Notes: generated by a model not told the origin, from the sequence alone. A stretch of 6,599 nucleotides of DNA from Bacteroidota bacterium (GCA_018266965.1 JAFDZJ010000040.1:1-6599), one strand, 5' to 3'. Positions 1 to 6,599 are shown, counted from the first letter of the stretch. Translations and numbers: made by a program.

Positions 1-2690
1 CAGCCTGCAGTTGTAGTACCTGTAATTATTAATGTTTGGTTAGAAGTTGCCGTAAACATAGGGCTTACAGAATTTGCATTACTAACAGCCGTAGCCGGCG
101 ACCAGCTATGATTTTGTGCAGTACTTGATGTAGTAAGTTGCAGCGCATCTCCTTCGCAAATTGATATATCCGGAATCGTGGAGACTATTGGTTGGGGCTT
201 GACATATATTGTAATTGAATCTTTAGCTGAACAACCTGCAATATTAAATACAGTTACATAAAATTTTGTTGTATTTGCAACAGTAGCAATAGGGTTAGGA
301 GAGGATGAATTATTTAAACTTGAGGCAGGCGACCAACTATAGGTATTTCCGCCGGATGCATGAAGAACTCTTAGAATGGGAGTATTAGAACAATAAGTAG
401 TATCATTATCAACAACAACGTTGGGTATATCAATTCTTATTGTTTTATATGCTGTATCTGCGCATCCATTATTATCTTTTCCAATTAAGCGTACATTAAA
501 ATTACCTGAATTTACATAAGTATGAGTTGTATTTTGAGAAGTACTTGAACTACCATCGCCAAAATCCCAATTCCAAGACGTAACAGGGGTAAAATTTACA
601 AATGATACAGCGTTAAAATTAAAATTTTTGCAAGAGGAAACAGTTTCATCAATTCTTAATGAGTCAATGTTATTTTTAAATGGGATGTTATCAAAGGGAA
701 TCAATAAATTATAATTAATAATTCCATCTTGGCCTTTTGTAGCTCCAAATGGATCATTCCCAAGATTTGAATTAACTCCTGCTGCACCACCATTAAAATT
801 TACATTTGTAGTAGGAATGGAAGAACTATTTATCCAAAGAGAACCTCCACCACCACCGCCTCCGGGGCCTAATTTTCCAAAATTATAGGAATTGTTCATA
901 TTGGCTCCTTTACCACCGGATAAATTTATTTTTAATATATCACTGTTAACAAAATCCATTAATATTGTTCCTCCAGCTCCACCGCCCCCCATGCCTTCAT
1001 GACAATAATCGTTTATACTATTATTAATACAGTTTAATCCATCTATTCCATTTGATATAATATTAAAGCCATTTGTAAGAAGCGTTGTAGTTTTAAAAAT
1101 TACAATTCCTCCGCCATTGCCACCATTTGAATTGAACCCATTATTATTACATTGTCCAGCGCCACCGCCTCCTCCCATAAAAATTTTATTGGAAGCATTA
1201 TTATAAATTAAAGGCTTTCCTCCCTCACCACGATTTAAACCTGAAACATCGCAATATTGATATTGGTAACCACCATATCCTCCCATGCCACCATTACCAC
1301 CGCCGCCGCCGCCACTGTTATGATCTTGGCCTCCTCCACCGCCATTTGCCTGAGCACCTCGGCCAGATGCCATTGATGAAATTGTTTCGGCTACTCCTTC
1401 TCCTTTTAAAGCAGCTAAAATTGAATTTGCGGGGAAATAATAGTCTAATTGTCCGCAATGTGTACTATTGTGAAAGGTGTTGACTCCTTTACCTCCTCTG
1501 AACCCCTTCCCCGAAACATCTATATCTGCATTTAATTTTAGTGTGTCTTTAACTAAAAAGGCCAAAACGCCGCCAATTGTCCCATTCCACGGAAGACAAG
1601 TTAATTTTGTTGTTATATTAAAAGTTTTAAAATAAGGTACTCTTATTAGTTGAACCTTACCATTTCCTATATCATAGGATCTGGTAATAAGATTTTTGAA
1701 CTCTAAAACATTGCCTGATTTAGATTTTATATAATTAAACTCATAATTCCCACAATTGCCCAAATTAGTGATGTTACCATAATTAGAGGTATTAGATGTA
1801 TTAATTGTTGCCCCTTTCATTTGAATCAATAATACAGTATCACCAACCTTAAATTTTGTCGCATCTTCAACGCTTATTTTATTAAGGCAAGGGTCAAAAG
1901 AAACTACAGGAGTGTATTCATTAATAATATTATCATACACCCCGCAGGAATCAGCTATAAAATTGCAATTTGGATTTGTAGTGTTTATTGAGGCGGAACC
2001 ATTTAGTATCCCATCGAAGGAAGAATTACCTGCTTTGTTTAATAAGTTATTAAAAGTGTAGTAACCTTTTAATCCTGCTTGAGAAGTTGGATTTGGCAAT
2101 GAAGAATTCATATATTGTTGAAGGTCACTTTGAGATTTTTCAACATTCCAAATCCTTACTTCATTGATAAAACCTTTGAAACTAGTTCCTATTGGAGAGG
2201 AATATGCAGCCCAATCTCCAATTGTGGTAAGGAAATTATTTTGGATTAGTTGTCCGCTTGCCGGCACTTGGCTCATTAAAAAACCATTCCTATAAAATTT
2301 TAAACTTATACCATTGTAAACCATTGCAACGTGATAAGTTTTATTTAAGGAAATTTCACAAATAGGAGGTGTAGTAAAATATCCATTAGTCGTAGTAATT
2401 TCTGCATTATTTGATCGCAACAAATAATTAACAGTGTTAGGATCTGTATGTTTAGAAACTATATCCCCACCATAATTAAATCCACCAAAATAAGGTTGAG
2501 TTCTATTTATTAAAGCCTCCACTGTTACCTTATTTCCGGAAATATCTAAATCACCAACTTTAACGCAATCTCCTGGATTTAAAGTTTGCAACCAATTGTT
2601 ACAAGATATATTTTGAGGTGAAAGAAATTCTTGACTAAATATATTAAAACAAATAAAAAAAAAGAGTGATGTACAAAGGATCTTTTTCAT
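1..2690 (-). CDS. Large secreted modular adhesin-like protein (LamG, glycine-rich module, PKD, tandem Ig-like), C-terminus cut off by window edge
   Basis: Reading leftward from the ATG at 2690, the frame stays open for 896 codons to the window edge; I translated it throughout and saw no stop. Residues 1-19 form a signal peptide (MKK, then a hydrophobic core ending FNIFS|QE). Residues about 30-236 look like a LamG/concanavalin-type jellyroll: VTVEALINRT near the start, KTYHVAMVYNG in the middle, and the typical ending INEVRIWNVEKSQSDLQ...GLKGYYTFNN. Residues 257-296 carry VSFDPCLNK and GDTVLLIQMKGATI, a module I recall from Bacteroidota surface proteins, leading into a glycine-rich region (about 373-638). 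A PKD domain (about 677-755) has the hallmark WNWDFGDGSS at 706-715 and HTYVNSGNFNVRL. Two Ig-like domains follow. The likely role is cell-surface adhesion or glycan binding after export. A type IX sorting domain would be expected at the missing C-terminus, but that is inference. There is no Shine-Dalgarno before the start, as is usual in this phylum. No catalytic domain is visible. Confidence 0.9.
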   Translation of the reverse strand, partial: MKKILCTSLFFFICFNIFSQEFLSPQNISCNNWLQTLNPGDCVKVGDLDISGNKVTVEALINRTQPYFGGFNYGGDIVSKHTDPNTVNYLLRSNNAEITTTNGYFTTPPICEISLNKTYHVAMVYNGISLKFYRNGFLMSQVPASGQLIQNNFLTTIGDWAAYSSPIGTSFKGFINEVRIWNVEKSQSDLQQYMNSSLPNPTSQAGLKGYYTFNNLLNKAGNSSFDGILNGSASINTTNPNCNFIADSCGVYDNIINEYTPVVSFDPCLNKISVEDATKFKVGDTVLLIQMKGATINTSNTSNYGNITNLGNCGNYEFNYIKSKSGNVLEFKNLITRSYDIGNGKVQLIRVPYFKTFNITTKLTCLPWNGTIGGVLAFLVKDTLKLNADIDVSGKGFRGGKGVNTFHNSTHCGQLDYYFPANSILAALKGEGVAETISSMASGRGAQANGGGGGQDHNSGGGGGGNGGMGGYGGYQYQYCDVSGLNRGEGGKPLIYNNASNKIFMGGGGGAGQCNNNGFNSNGGNGGGIVIFKTTTLLTNGFNIISNGIDGLNCINNSINDYCHEGMGGGGAGGTILMDFVNSDILKINLSGGKGANMNNSYNFGKLGPGGGGGGGSLWINSSSIPTTNVNFNGGAAGVNSNLGNDPFGATKGQDGIINYNLLIPFDNIPFKNNIDSLRIDETVSSCKNFNFNAVSFVNFTPVTSWNWDFGDGSSSTSQNTTHTYVNSGNFNVRLIGKDNNGCADTAYKTIRIDIPNVVVDNDTTYCSNTPILRVLHASGGNTYSWSPASSLNNSSSPNPIATVANTTKFYVTVFNIAGCSAKDSITIYVKPQPIVSTIPDISICEGDALQLTTSSTAQNHSWSPATAVSNANSVSPMFTATSNQTLIITGTTTAG
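3..422 (-). repeat. Two tandem Ig-like domains within the secreted protein
   Basis: Residues about 757-831 and 837-896 of the secreted protein align with each other by eye. Each has a cysteine near the start (TTYCSNTP against ISICEGDA), a central SWSPA motif (NTYSWSPASSL against QNHSWSPATAV), and a strand followed by AG near the end (NIAGC in the first; TTTAG at the window edge in the second). The cysteine pair and SWSP motif fit the Ig-like domains found beside gliding/T9SS C-terminal domains in Bacteroidota. The array probably continues past the left edge. The second copy is incomplete here. Confidence 0.75.
777..1574 (-). repeat. Glycine-rich repeat region inside the secreted protein
   Basis: Residues about 373-638 alternate short hydrophobic strand pairs with glycine loops. 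Units I can align by eye are residues 373-400 (GGVLAFLVKDTLKLNADIDV then SGKGFRGG), 526-551 (GGGIVIFKTTTLL...IDG), 571-596 (GAGGTILMDF...SGGKGA) and 613-638 (GGGGSLWINSSS...NGGAAGV), with a weaker one at 489-512. Runs of 5 to 7 glycines occur at 450-454, 460-465, 506-510 and 610-616. On the DNA they appear as locally GC-rich patches in an AT-rich gene, including four identical in-frame GCC triplets (plus strand) near 1302-1313. The pattern of glycine loop, strand, strand, glycine loop resembles glycine-rich surface proteins of other bacteria. A beta-solenoid or similar stacked fold is an inference. Confidence 0.7.
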
Positions 2691-2730
2691 TAAGTAAGAT
2701 TAAAGTAGTGTTAAAATTATATTAAATAAT

Positions 2731-4221
2731 TTAACCAAAAAATTTATTCTTTATAGTAAGAAAAAGTGAATTAAAATCTTCCGAAACTTCTCTATATACC
2801 GATAAAGAAAGAAATATAGATAGAAATAAAATTGTTCTACCAATTATCCCTAATATACCATCAATATTATTGAATAAAATATAACTTGAAAAAAAGGCTA
2901 AACTACTTATTGCTATAATTTCTAATGTTTTTATGGTAAATGGTTGCATTTTAAATTTTTTCCATAAAAAATAATATCTGATGTAATTATATATTGAAAA
3001 AGATATAAGATTGGCTAGGGCAGGTCCTAATATGCCATATTTTACAGTTAAAAAATAACTTAGGGGAATAATTAATGCAGTTAACAATAAGCTTGTCCAC
3101 AATTCAAACCTCCAAAATGTGGAGGTGCCAATTATTTGTCCATTTACTCCTGTTCCCACTTCTATAATAGCAACTATTCCAAGGAGGAAGAATACCCATT
3201 TTCCTTCTAAATATTCAGAATTAATTCCAAAATAGTGAATCCCTTGAGAAAAGTTTAGCCATATGCAAAAGAAAATTAATAATGATACGCTTAATAAATT
3301 TATTGATGAACGTTGATAAATCTTAATAATTTCTTCATAATCTTTATTTCGCCAAGCTCTCGATAAAATAGGAATAGTAATGGCAACTATGCTTCTAAAT
3401 GGTGCTTGAATTACAGAAACCATATATGCTGCTAAACCGAAAATTCCAACTTTTCCTAAATTTTGTTTTGCTGCCAGGACTAACCCGTCAATGCTGCTTC
3501 TTAAAACGGAAACAACAATTACAATAAAAGTTAAGGATATAATTGAAATAATTTTTTTTCTGAATTTTTTAGTTACTCTGCTTGGCTTAAAAGATATCCA
3601 TAATTGATTTTGCGTTTTAAGGTGAACGGCTAATATTATAACAATACTTGCATATTGAAAAGAAAATAATATGATAAATACATTAAAGTCTATTATGTTT
3701 AAAACCTTTAATAAAATAATAATTAAAGTAAAAAGTCTCAAAATTGTTTCTTTCAAAAAACTGGTTAAAAGGCCTTTGTCAAAACCATAAGAATAAGCTT
3801 CTAAAATATTATATAGTAATATAAAAAATGCCATTGGAATGGTCCAATAAAAGTATTGTACAAGTAAGAGAGAATTTTTGCTAAATTTCCTTACTATCAA
3901 AGGCTCAATTAAGAATAAACTTGTGCAAGTAACAATAAAACCAAATAGGGCAATAATTATTGCAATACCTAGTAAATCGTTTGATTTAGAATTAATGTTT
4001 GATTTATAATATGGGAAAAACTTAATAATGTAAGTCGTAACACCCAAGGTGGAAAATGCAAAAATAAGTTGACTAATTTCAATCATAACCCTAGTCAAAC
4101 CATTTTGATCAACCTCAAACCAACTTTTGTGAGTTAAAAAATAAGTATTTATTGCCCCAATTATGAATCCAATATAAATCCAAATTGTTGCACTAATACT
4201 TCGCTTTCTTATTTTTGACAT
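2731..4221 (-). CDS. Polysaccharide/O-antigen flippase, MOP superfamily (Wzx-like)
   Basis: This 496-residue integral membrane protein matches the size and layout of lipopolysaccharide biosynthesis flippases (COG2244 type), which move undecaprenyl-linked oligosaccharides from the cytoplasmic to the periplasmic face of the inner membrane. By eye there are about 14 hydrophobic segments, roughly at 12-30, 46-67, 84-107, 119-140, 158-175, 180-200, 224-241, 257-275, 307-325, 341-357, 373-391, 397-416, 432-451 and 455-474. Basic loops lie between them, including RVTKKFRKK at 215-223 before the second half. Family-like features are ILSRAWRNKDYEEIIKIYQR at 285-304 and the GILGPALANLIS stretch at 396-407. 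The start at 4221 gives a natural short basic N-terminus before the first membrane segment. It ends 40 bp before the secreted-protein gene on the same strand and is divergent from the glycosyltransferase operon. The substrate cannot be read from the sequence. Confidence 0.88.
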   Translation of the reverse strand: MSKIRKRSISATIWIYIGFIIGAINTYFLTHKSWFEVDQNGLTRVMIEISQLIFAFSTLGVTTYIIKFFPYYKSNINSKSNDLLGIAIIIALFGFIVTCTSLFLIEPLIVRKFSKNSLLLVQYFYWTIPMAFFILLYNILEAYSYGFDKGLLTSFLKETILRLFTLIIILLKVLNIIDFNVFIILFSFQYASIVIILAVHLKTQNQLWISFKPSRVTKKFRKKIISIISLTFIVIVVSVLRSSIDGLVLAAKQNLGKVGIFGLAAYMVSVIQAPFRSIVAITIPILSRAWRNKDYEEIIKIYQRSSINLLSVSLLIFFCIWLNFSQGIHYFGINSEYLEGKWVFFLLGIVAIIEVGTGVNGQIIGTSTFWRFELWTSLLLTALIIPLSYFLTVKYGILGPALANLISFSIYNYIRYYFLWKKFKMQPFTIKTLEIIAISSLAFFSSYILFNNIDGILGIIGRTILFLSIFLSLSVYREVSEDFNSLFLTIKNKFFG

Positions 4222-4319
4222 TAATAAATAAAAGGTACTATTTTTACGAAATTATTGGATAAGATTTAAAATCTATTTTATTTTTCTGATCAATTTATAT
4301 TGTTTAGCTAAACTCAATT
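4222..4319. promoter_or_regulatory. Divergent intergenic region, presumed to hold promoters for both directions
   Basis: These 98 bases separate the starts of the flippase (leftward) and the glycosyltransferase (rightward), so promoters for both are expected here unless longer transcripts read through. One weak rightward candidate of the Bacteroidota type is TTG at 4255-4257, then 21 bases, then TATTTTTC at 4279-4286, which matches TAnnTTT but lacks the final G. The region is so AT-rich that such matches arise easily by chance. No Shine-Dalgarno precedes either start. Confidence 0.4.
4302..4313. promoter_or_regulatory. Perfect 12-bp palindrome GTTTAGCTAAAC just before the glycosyltransferase start
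   Basis: The sequence equals its own reverse complement and ends 6 bp before the ATG at 4320. It could be a protein-binding site, but it has no spacer for a stable hairpin, and a few 12-bp palindromes are expected by chance in a window this AT-rich. Only its place in the divergent promoter region makes it notable. Confidence 0.2.
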
Positions 4320-5189
4320 ATGGCATTCTTTTTTAAAAATCGGTATTTAATAAGAAAGAGGGCATTGGGAGATGTGGTTTGGATTGAGCCAGTTATTGAA
4401 CAACTAAGTAAAAAACATAAAAAACTAATTGTTTTTACCAAGTTTAACTCCATATTTAATGATTATCCGCTAAGGAATGTTGTCTTCAAAAATGATCTTA
4501 GTTTATTTCATAAAATAAATTATAGAATACACAATTTCTTTAAATGGAATTTTTTATATACTAATTTAGATAACTCTTACGAAACTAATCCTTCTAAACA
4601 TATCCTGCATGCCTATCAGGATAAAGCAAAACTTCCTTATACTTTCAAAAAGCCGAATTTATATTTTTTTGGTTCTAAGCCTTTAAACTTTGATACGACA
4701 AACAAATATGTCGTATTGCATCTTGAAACCCTTTCTTTACAAAATCATAGAAATGTTTATGGTATAAATTGGGATGATGTAATAGCATTTCTTAAAAAAA
4801 CTGGTTACAGGGTAATTCAAATAGGTGTGAAACCATCTCTAGAAGGAGTAGACTTTCAGATGACATCAATACAAGAAATGATTTACATTATTAAAAATTC
4901 CAGTCTTTTTATTGGAATTGATTCTGGGCCTAGCCATATAGCTTCTGCATTTTCTATTAAATCTATCCTCTTTTTTGGTTCTATTAATCCCTGGTTTAGG
5001 CACTTCAGGTCAGATTTCAATGGTATAATAATGCAATCTTTTTGTGAATTTCAACATTGTTATCATAATTCTAAAAGGCCAAATGGCCCTATATGCAGAA
5101 TTGTTGGAAATGAAGGCATTCCAAAATGCAGTTTGCATTCAACGGATATATTATTAAAAAACATTAATAAAATTTTATTGTGTGATTAA
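4320..5189 (+). CDS. Glycosyltransferase family 9 (heptosyltransferase-like)
   Basis: This 289-residue protein has both GT9 signatures of the GT-B fold. The N-terminal domain has RALGDVVWIEPVIEQLSKKH at 14-33, the acceptor-side loop seen in ADP-heptose:LPS heptosyltransferases. The C-terminal domain has YVVLHLETLS at 130-139, then WDDVIAFLKKTGYRVIQIG at 151-169, and the nucleotide-sugar-binding motif SLFIGIDSGPSHIASAF at 195-211 followed by ILFFGSINPW. The family transfers a sugar, typically heptose, from a nucleotide donor to a growing LPS core or glycan at the cytoplasmic face. The actual donor here is unknown. At 289 residues it is shorter than typical heptosyltransferases (about 320-350), mostly in the N-terminal domain. 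The C-terminal tail carries four cysteines (242, 247, 259, 270), ending PKC. The gene overlaps the next one by 8 bp and leads the plus-strand operon. Confidence 0.87.
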   Translation: MAFFFKNRYLIRKRALGDVVWIEPVIEQLSKKHKKLIVFTKFNSIFNDYPLRNVVFKNDLSLFHKINYRIHNFFKWNFLYTNLDNSYETNPSKHILHAYQDKAKLPYTFKKPNLYFFGSKPLNFDTTNKYVVLHLETLSLQNHRNVYGINWDDVIAFLKKTGYRVIQIGVKPSLEGVDFQMTSIQEMIYIIKNSSLFIGIDSGPSHIASAFSIKSILFFGSINPWFRHFRSDFNGIIMQSFCEFQHCYHNSKRPNGPICRIVGNEGIPKCSLHSTDILLKNINKILLCD

Positions 5190-5760
5190 AAGGAATTTTA
5201 AAAAATTATTAAGGAAACTGGGTTATAAGGAAATTACTCAGTCGGAAACATCTAAAGTTAGACACCTTGTTCAAAAATATTGTGTGGGTTATGGCTGCGA
5301 CATTGGATTTGGAGGAGACAAGATTATGAAACTTAATTGTGATGGTATTGATTATGCTAAACCATACACTAAAACAGGTGTTGATAAAGTGGATATTGCA
5401 TGTGATTTATTTAAAGAGAGAATTCCAGTAAATAACAATACTTATGATTATGTTTATTCAAGCCATTTAATTGAAGATTTTCCAGATACCATTAAAATTT
5501 TAAAGGATTTTATTAGAATTTTAAAAAATGATGGAATATTAATCCTTGTGTTTCCAGATCAAATTAAATATGCTAAACATTGTGAAGAAACGAAACAACC
5601 ATTGAATATACATCACGTACATCCCAATATGGGTTTGAAATTTATGTATTCTAAATTGAACGAAATAGAGAATGTAAATTATTCAACAATATTTGAGAGT
5701 AATTGTGAAATAGATTATAACGTTATTATGGTTTTAAAAATTAAAAAATGGGAAGTTTAA
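5182..5760 (+). CDS. Class I SAM-dependent methyltransferase, small (Methyltransf_11-like), GTG start
   Basis: This 192-residue protein has a Rossmann-type methyltransferase core. Motif I is YGCDIGFGGDK at 37-47, and an acidic strand end follows at NCDGIDYAKPYT (52-63). DIACDLFKERIPVNNNTYDY at 71-90 leads into YSSHLIEDFPDT at 92-103, and LKNDGILILVFPD at 114-126 is the usual post-motif strand. The start is GTG at 5182 within the end of the glycosyltransferase gene. The next in-frame ATG (residue 49) lies beyond motif I and would destroy the SAM site, so GTG is preferred and implies translational coupling. In this setting it may methylate a sugar or act on a glycan intermediate. The substrate is unknown, and a non-methylating Rossmann protein cannot be excluded. 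The C-terminal part after about residue 150 is short and poorly recognisable. Confidence 0.78.
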   Translation: MIKRNFKKLLRKLGYKEITQSETSKVRHLVQKYCVGYGCDIGFGGDKIMKLNCDGIDYAKPYTKTGVDKVDIACDLFKERIPVNNNTYDYVYSSHLIEDFPDTIKILKDFIRILKNDGILILVFPDQIKYAKHCEETKQPLNIHHVHPNMGLKFMYSKLNEIENVNYSTIFESNCEIDYNVIMVLKIKKWEV

Positions 5761-6401
5761 AAAGGTTTAACCTTAAAAGGATTAGCCGTTTGTATAATTG
5801 TGAATATTTTTTTGAGACTGGAACATGGAAAGGTGACGGAGTTGCATATGCTGCTAAATTTCATTTTAAGAAAATATTTTCCTCTGAAATAGTTCCTGAA
5901 TTTGCAAAAAAGGCTGCTCAAAGGTTTGAATCTTTTTCTTCTGTCGAAATTATTAATCAGAACAGTTTAATAGCCTTAGAAAATAAATTGCCTGAAATTG
6001 ATGGTAATTGCATTTTTTGGCTTGATGCTCACTATCCTGGAGCTGATGAAGGAATACTTGACTATAATGAGGAACAACAAGAAGATATTAGACTTCCTTT
6101 AGAAAAAGAAATTGAATTAATTTCCAAACGCATAGATTCCTATTGTGATGTGATTATTATTGATGATTTAAGAATTTATGAGCAGGGGGATTTTAAATAT
6201 GGAAATATTCCAACCTCAATTATTCCTCCCAAAAACAGGAATATTGATTTCATTTTCAAATATTTTAAAACTTCGCATAATATTTTTAAATCCTATGAAG
6301 ATGAAGGATATGTCTATTTGGTTCCAAAAACAATTTTTCAAAAGGAACAATTTTCAATCTTTAATAGATTAATAAAAAAAATTAATAAACAGATTTTATA
6401 A
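5748..6401 (+). CDS. SAM-dependent methyltransferase-like protein of polysaccharide loci (FETGTxxGD/FWLDAHY type)
   Basis: This 217-residue protein starts at an ATG 13 bp inside the previous gene, preceded by an A-rich stretch. YFFETGTWKGDGVAYAAKF at 20-38 looks like a methyltransferase motif I (ExGxxxGD). IFSSEIVPEFAKKAAQRF at 43-60 resembles the following strand and helix, with E47 as the likely SAM ribose ligand. NCIFWLDAHYPGAD at 87-100 fits motif IV with an Asp-Ala-His cluster, and CDVIIIDDLRIYEQGDF at 133-149 is a second acidic strand end. I recall similar proteins, usually annotated as hypothetical or SAM-dependent methyltransferases, inside O-antigen and capsule clusters, but no defined reaction. 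The stretch GILDYNEEQQEDIRLPLEKE at 102-121 is acidic and sits where relatives have a shorter loop. Its role in glycan modification is inferred from neighbours only. Confidence 0.65.
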   Translation: MGSLKRFNLKRISRLYNCEYFFETGTWKGDGVAYAAKFHFKKIFSSEIVPEFAKKAAQRFESFSSVEIINQNSLIALENKLPEIDGNCIFWLDAHYPGADEGILDYNEEQQEDIRLPLEKEIELISKRIDSYCDVIIIDDLRIYEQGDFKYGNIPTSIIPPKNRNIDFIFKYFKTSHNIFKSYEDEGYVYLVPKTIFQKEQFSIFNRLIKKINKQIL

Positions 6402-6410
6402 TTAATTATA
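6397..6410. other. 14-bp AT-only palindrome over the stop codon, in the gap before rfbF
   Basis: TATAATTAATTATA is a perfect palindrome spanning the stop of the preceding gene. It has no GC stem, no spacer loop and no T-run after it, so it is not a convincing terminator. The rest of the 76-bp gap (6402-6477) is AT-rich with no clear promoter, so rfbF may be read from the upstream operon or from an unseen promoter. Confidence 0.2.
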
Positions 6411-6477
6411 TCAATATTTTATTCATTAATGATGTGTAAGAATGGATAGAAAATATAATTGAAAATTAAAGTAGTTA

Positions 6478-6599
6478 ATGAAAGTAGTAATTTTTGCGGG
6501 AGGGCTTGGAACCCGTATTTCTGAAGAAACCGGAACCCGGCCAAAACCTATGGTTGAAATTGGTGGAATACCAATCCTTCTGCACATTATGAAAATTTA
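6478..6599 (+). CDS. rfbF: Glucose-1-phosphate cytidylyltransferase, N-terminal fragment (window edge)
   Basis: Only the first 40 codons are present and the gene continues past the right edge. The fragment opens with MKVVIFAGGLGTRISEET, the nucleotidyltransferase loop (GGxGTR) that binds CTP and its phosphates, followed by RPKPMVEIGGIPILLHIMKI. The combination of RISEET, RPKPMVEIGG and HIMKI is characteristic of RfbF/DdhA (EC 2.7.7.33) rather than of glucose-1-phosphate thymidylyl- or uridylyltransferases. The enzyme makes CDP-glucose from CTP and glucose-1-phosphate in the cytoplasm, the first step toward CDP-linked deoxy sugars. In-frame TGA and TAG just upstream leave 6478 as the first possible ATG. 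There is no Shine-Dalgarno. One mild departure from the sequence I recall is GTRPKP where relatives usually have HLRPKP or a similar stretch. Confidence 0.9.
   Translation, partial: MKVVIFAGGLGTRISEETGTRPKPMVEIGGIPILLHIMKI

Noticed and set aside
777..1574. Glycine-rich region as a collagen-like domain
   Set aside because: Glycine does not recur every third residue with proline between. The spacing is loop-and-strand instead.
2691..2750. A Bacteroidota-type promoter (TTG then TAATTTTA, minus strand) before the secreted-protein gene
   Set aside because: The two elements are only 16 bases apart, shorter than the usual spacing, and the -7 element lacks its final G.
6178..6372. A 64-codon plus-strand reading frame in another frame
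   Set aside because: It lies wholly inside the methyltransferase-like gene, and its translation resembles no protein family, so it is a shadow frame.
5182..6401. The two methyltransferase-like genes as one frameshifted gene
   Set aside because: Each has its own complete motif I and a plausible start, and they overlap by 13 bp in different frames, so they are two genes.
6397..6410. Palindrome TATAATTAATTATA as a rho-independent terminator
   Set aside because: It has no GC stem, no loop and no following T-run. It fits AT-rich chance symmetry.

Overview
The window looks like a surface-polysaccharide (LPS or O-antigen type) locus from a member of the Bacteroidota, next to a gene for a large secreted modular protein. 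The evidence for Bacteroidota is strongly AT-rich DNA, no Shine-Dalgarno sequences before the starts, a secreted LamG/PKD/Ig-like protein with a glycine-rich module and a signal peptide ending in the typical ...FSQ, and a CDP-sugar gene of the RfbF type. The genus cannot be told from this sequence.

Layout. Positions 1-2690 (minus strand) are the first 896 codons of a secreted multidomain protein whose C-terminus lies beyond the left edge. I translated the whole stretch and found no in-frame stop. Domain order is signal peptide, LamG-like lectin fold, a conserved 'SFDPC...GDTVLLIQMKGA' module leading into a long glycine-rich repeat region, a PKD domain, and two tandem Ig-like domains. Forty bases upstream on the same strand is a 496-residue MOP-superfamily polysaccharide flippase (2731-4221). 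A 98-bp divergent intergenic region (4222-4319) separates these from a plus-strand run: a GT9-family glycosyltransferase (4320-5189), a GTG-started class I SAM methyltransferase (5182-5760) and a second methyltransferase-like protein (5748-6401). These three overlap by 8 and 13 bp, so they are probably translated from one message. After a 76-bp gap, the first 40 codons of glucose-1-phosphate cytidylyltransferase (rfbF, 6478 onward) reach the right edge.

How the genes fit together (inference). RfbF would make CDP-glucose, the entry to CDP-linked deoxy or branched sugars. GT9 would add a sugar to a lipid-linked or core acceptor. The two small methyltransferase-like proteins may decorate the glycan. 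The flippase would move the finished lipid-linked oligosaccharide across the inner membrane. The big secreted protein is a plausible type IX secretion cargo. Its sorting domain is outside the window, so this remains a prediction.

No tRNA, rRNA, CRISPR array, insertion sequence or convincing rho-independent terminator was seen. There is no gene-free stretch over 300 bases.
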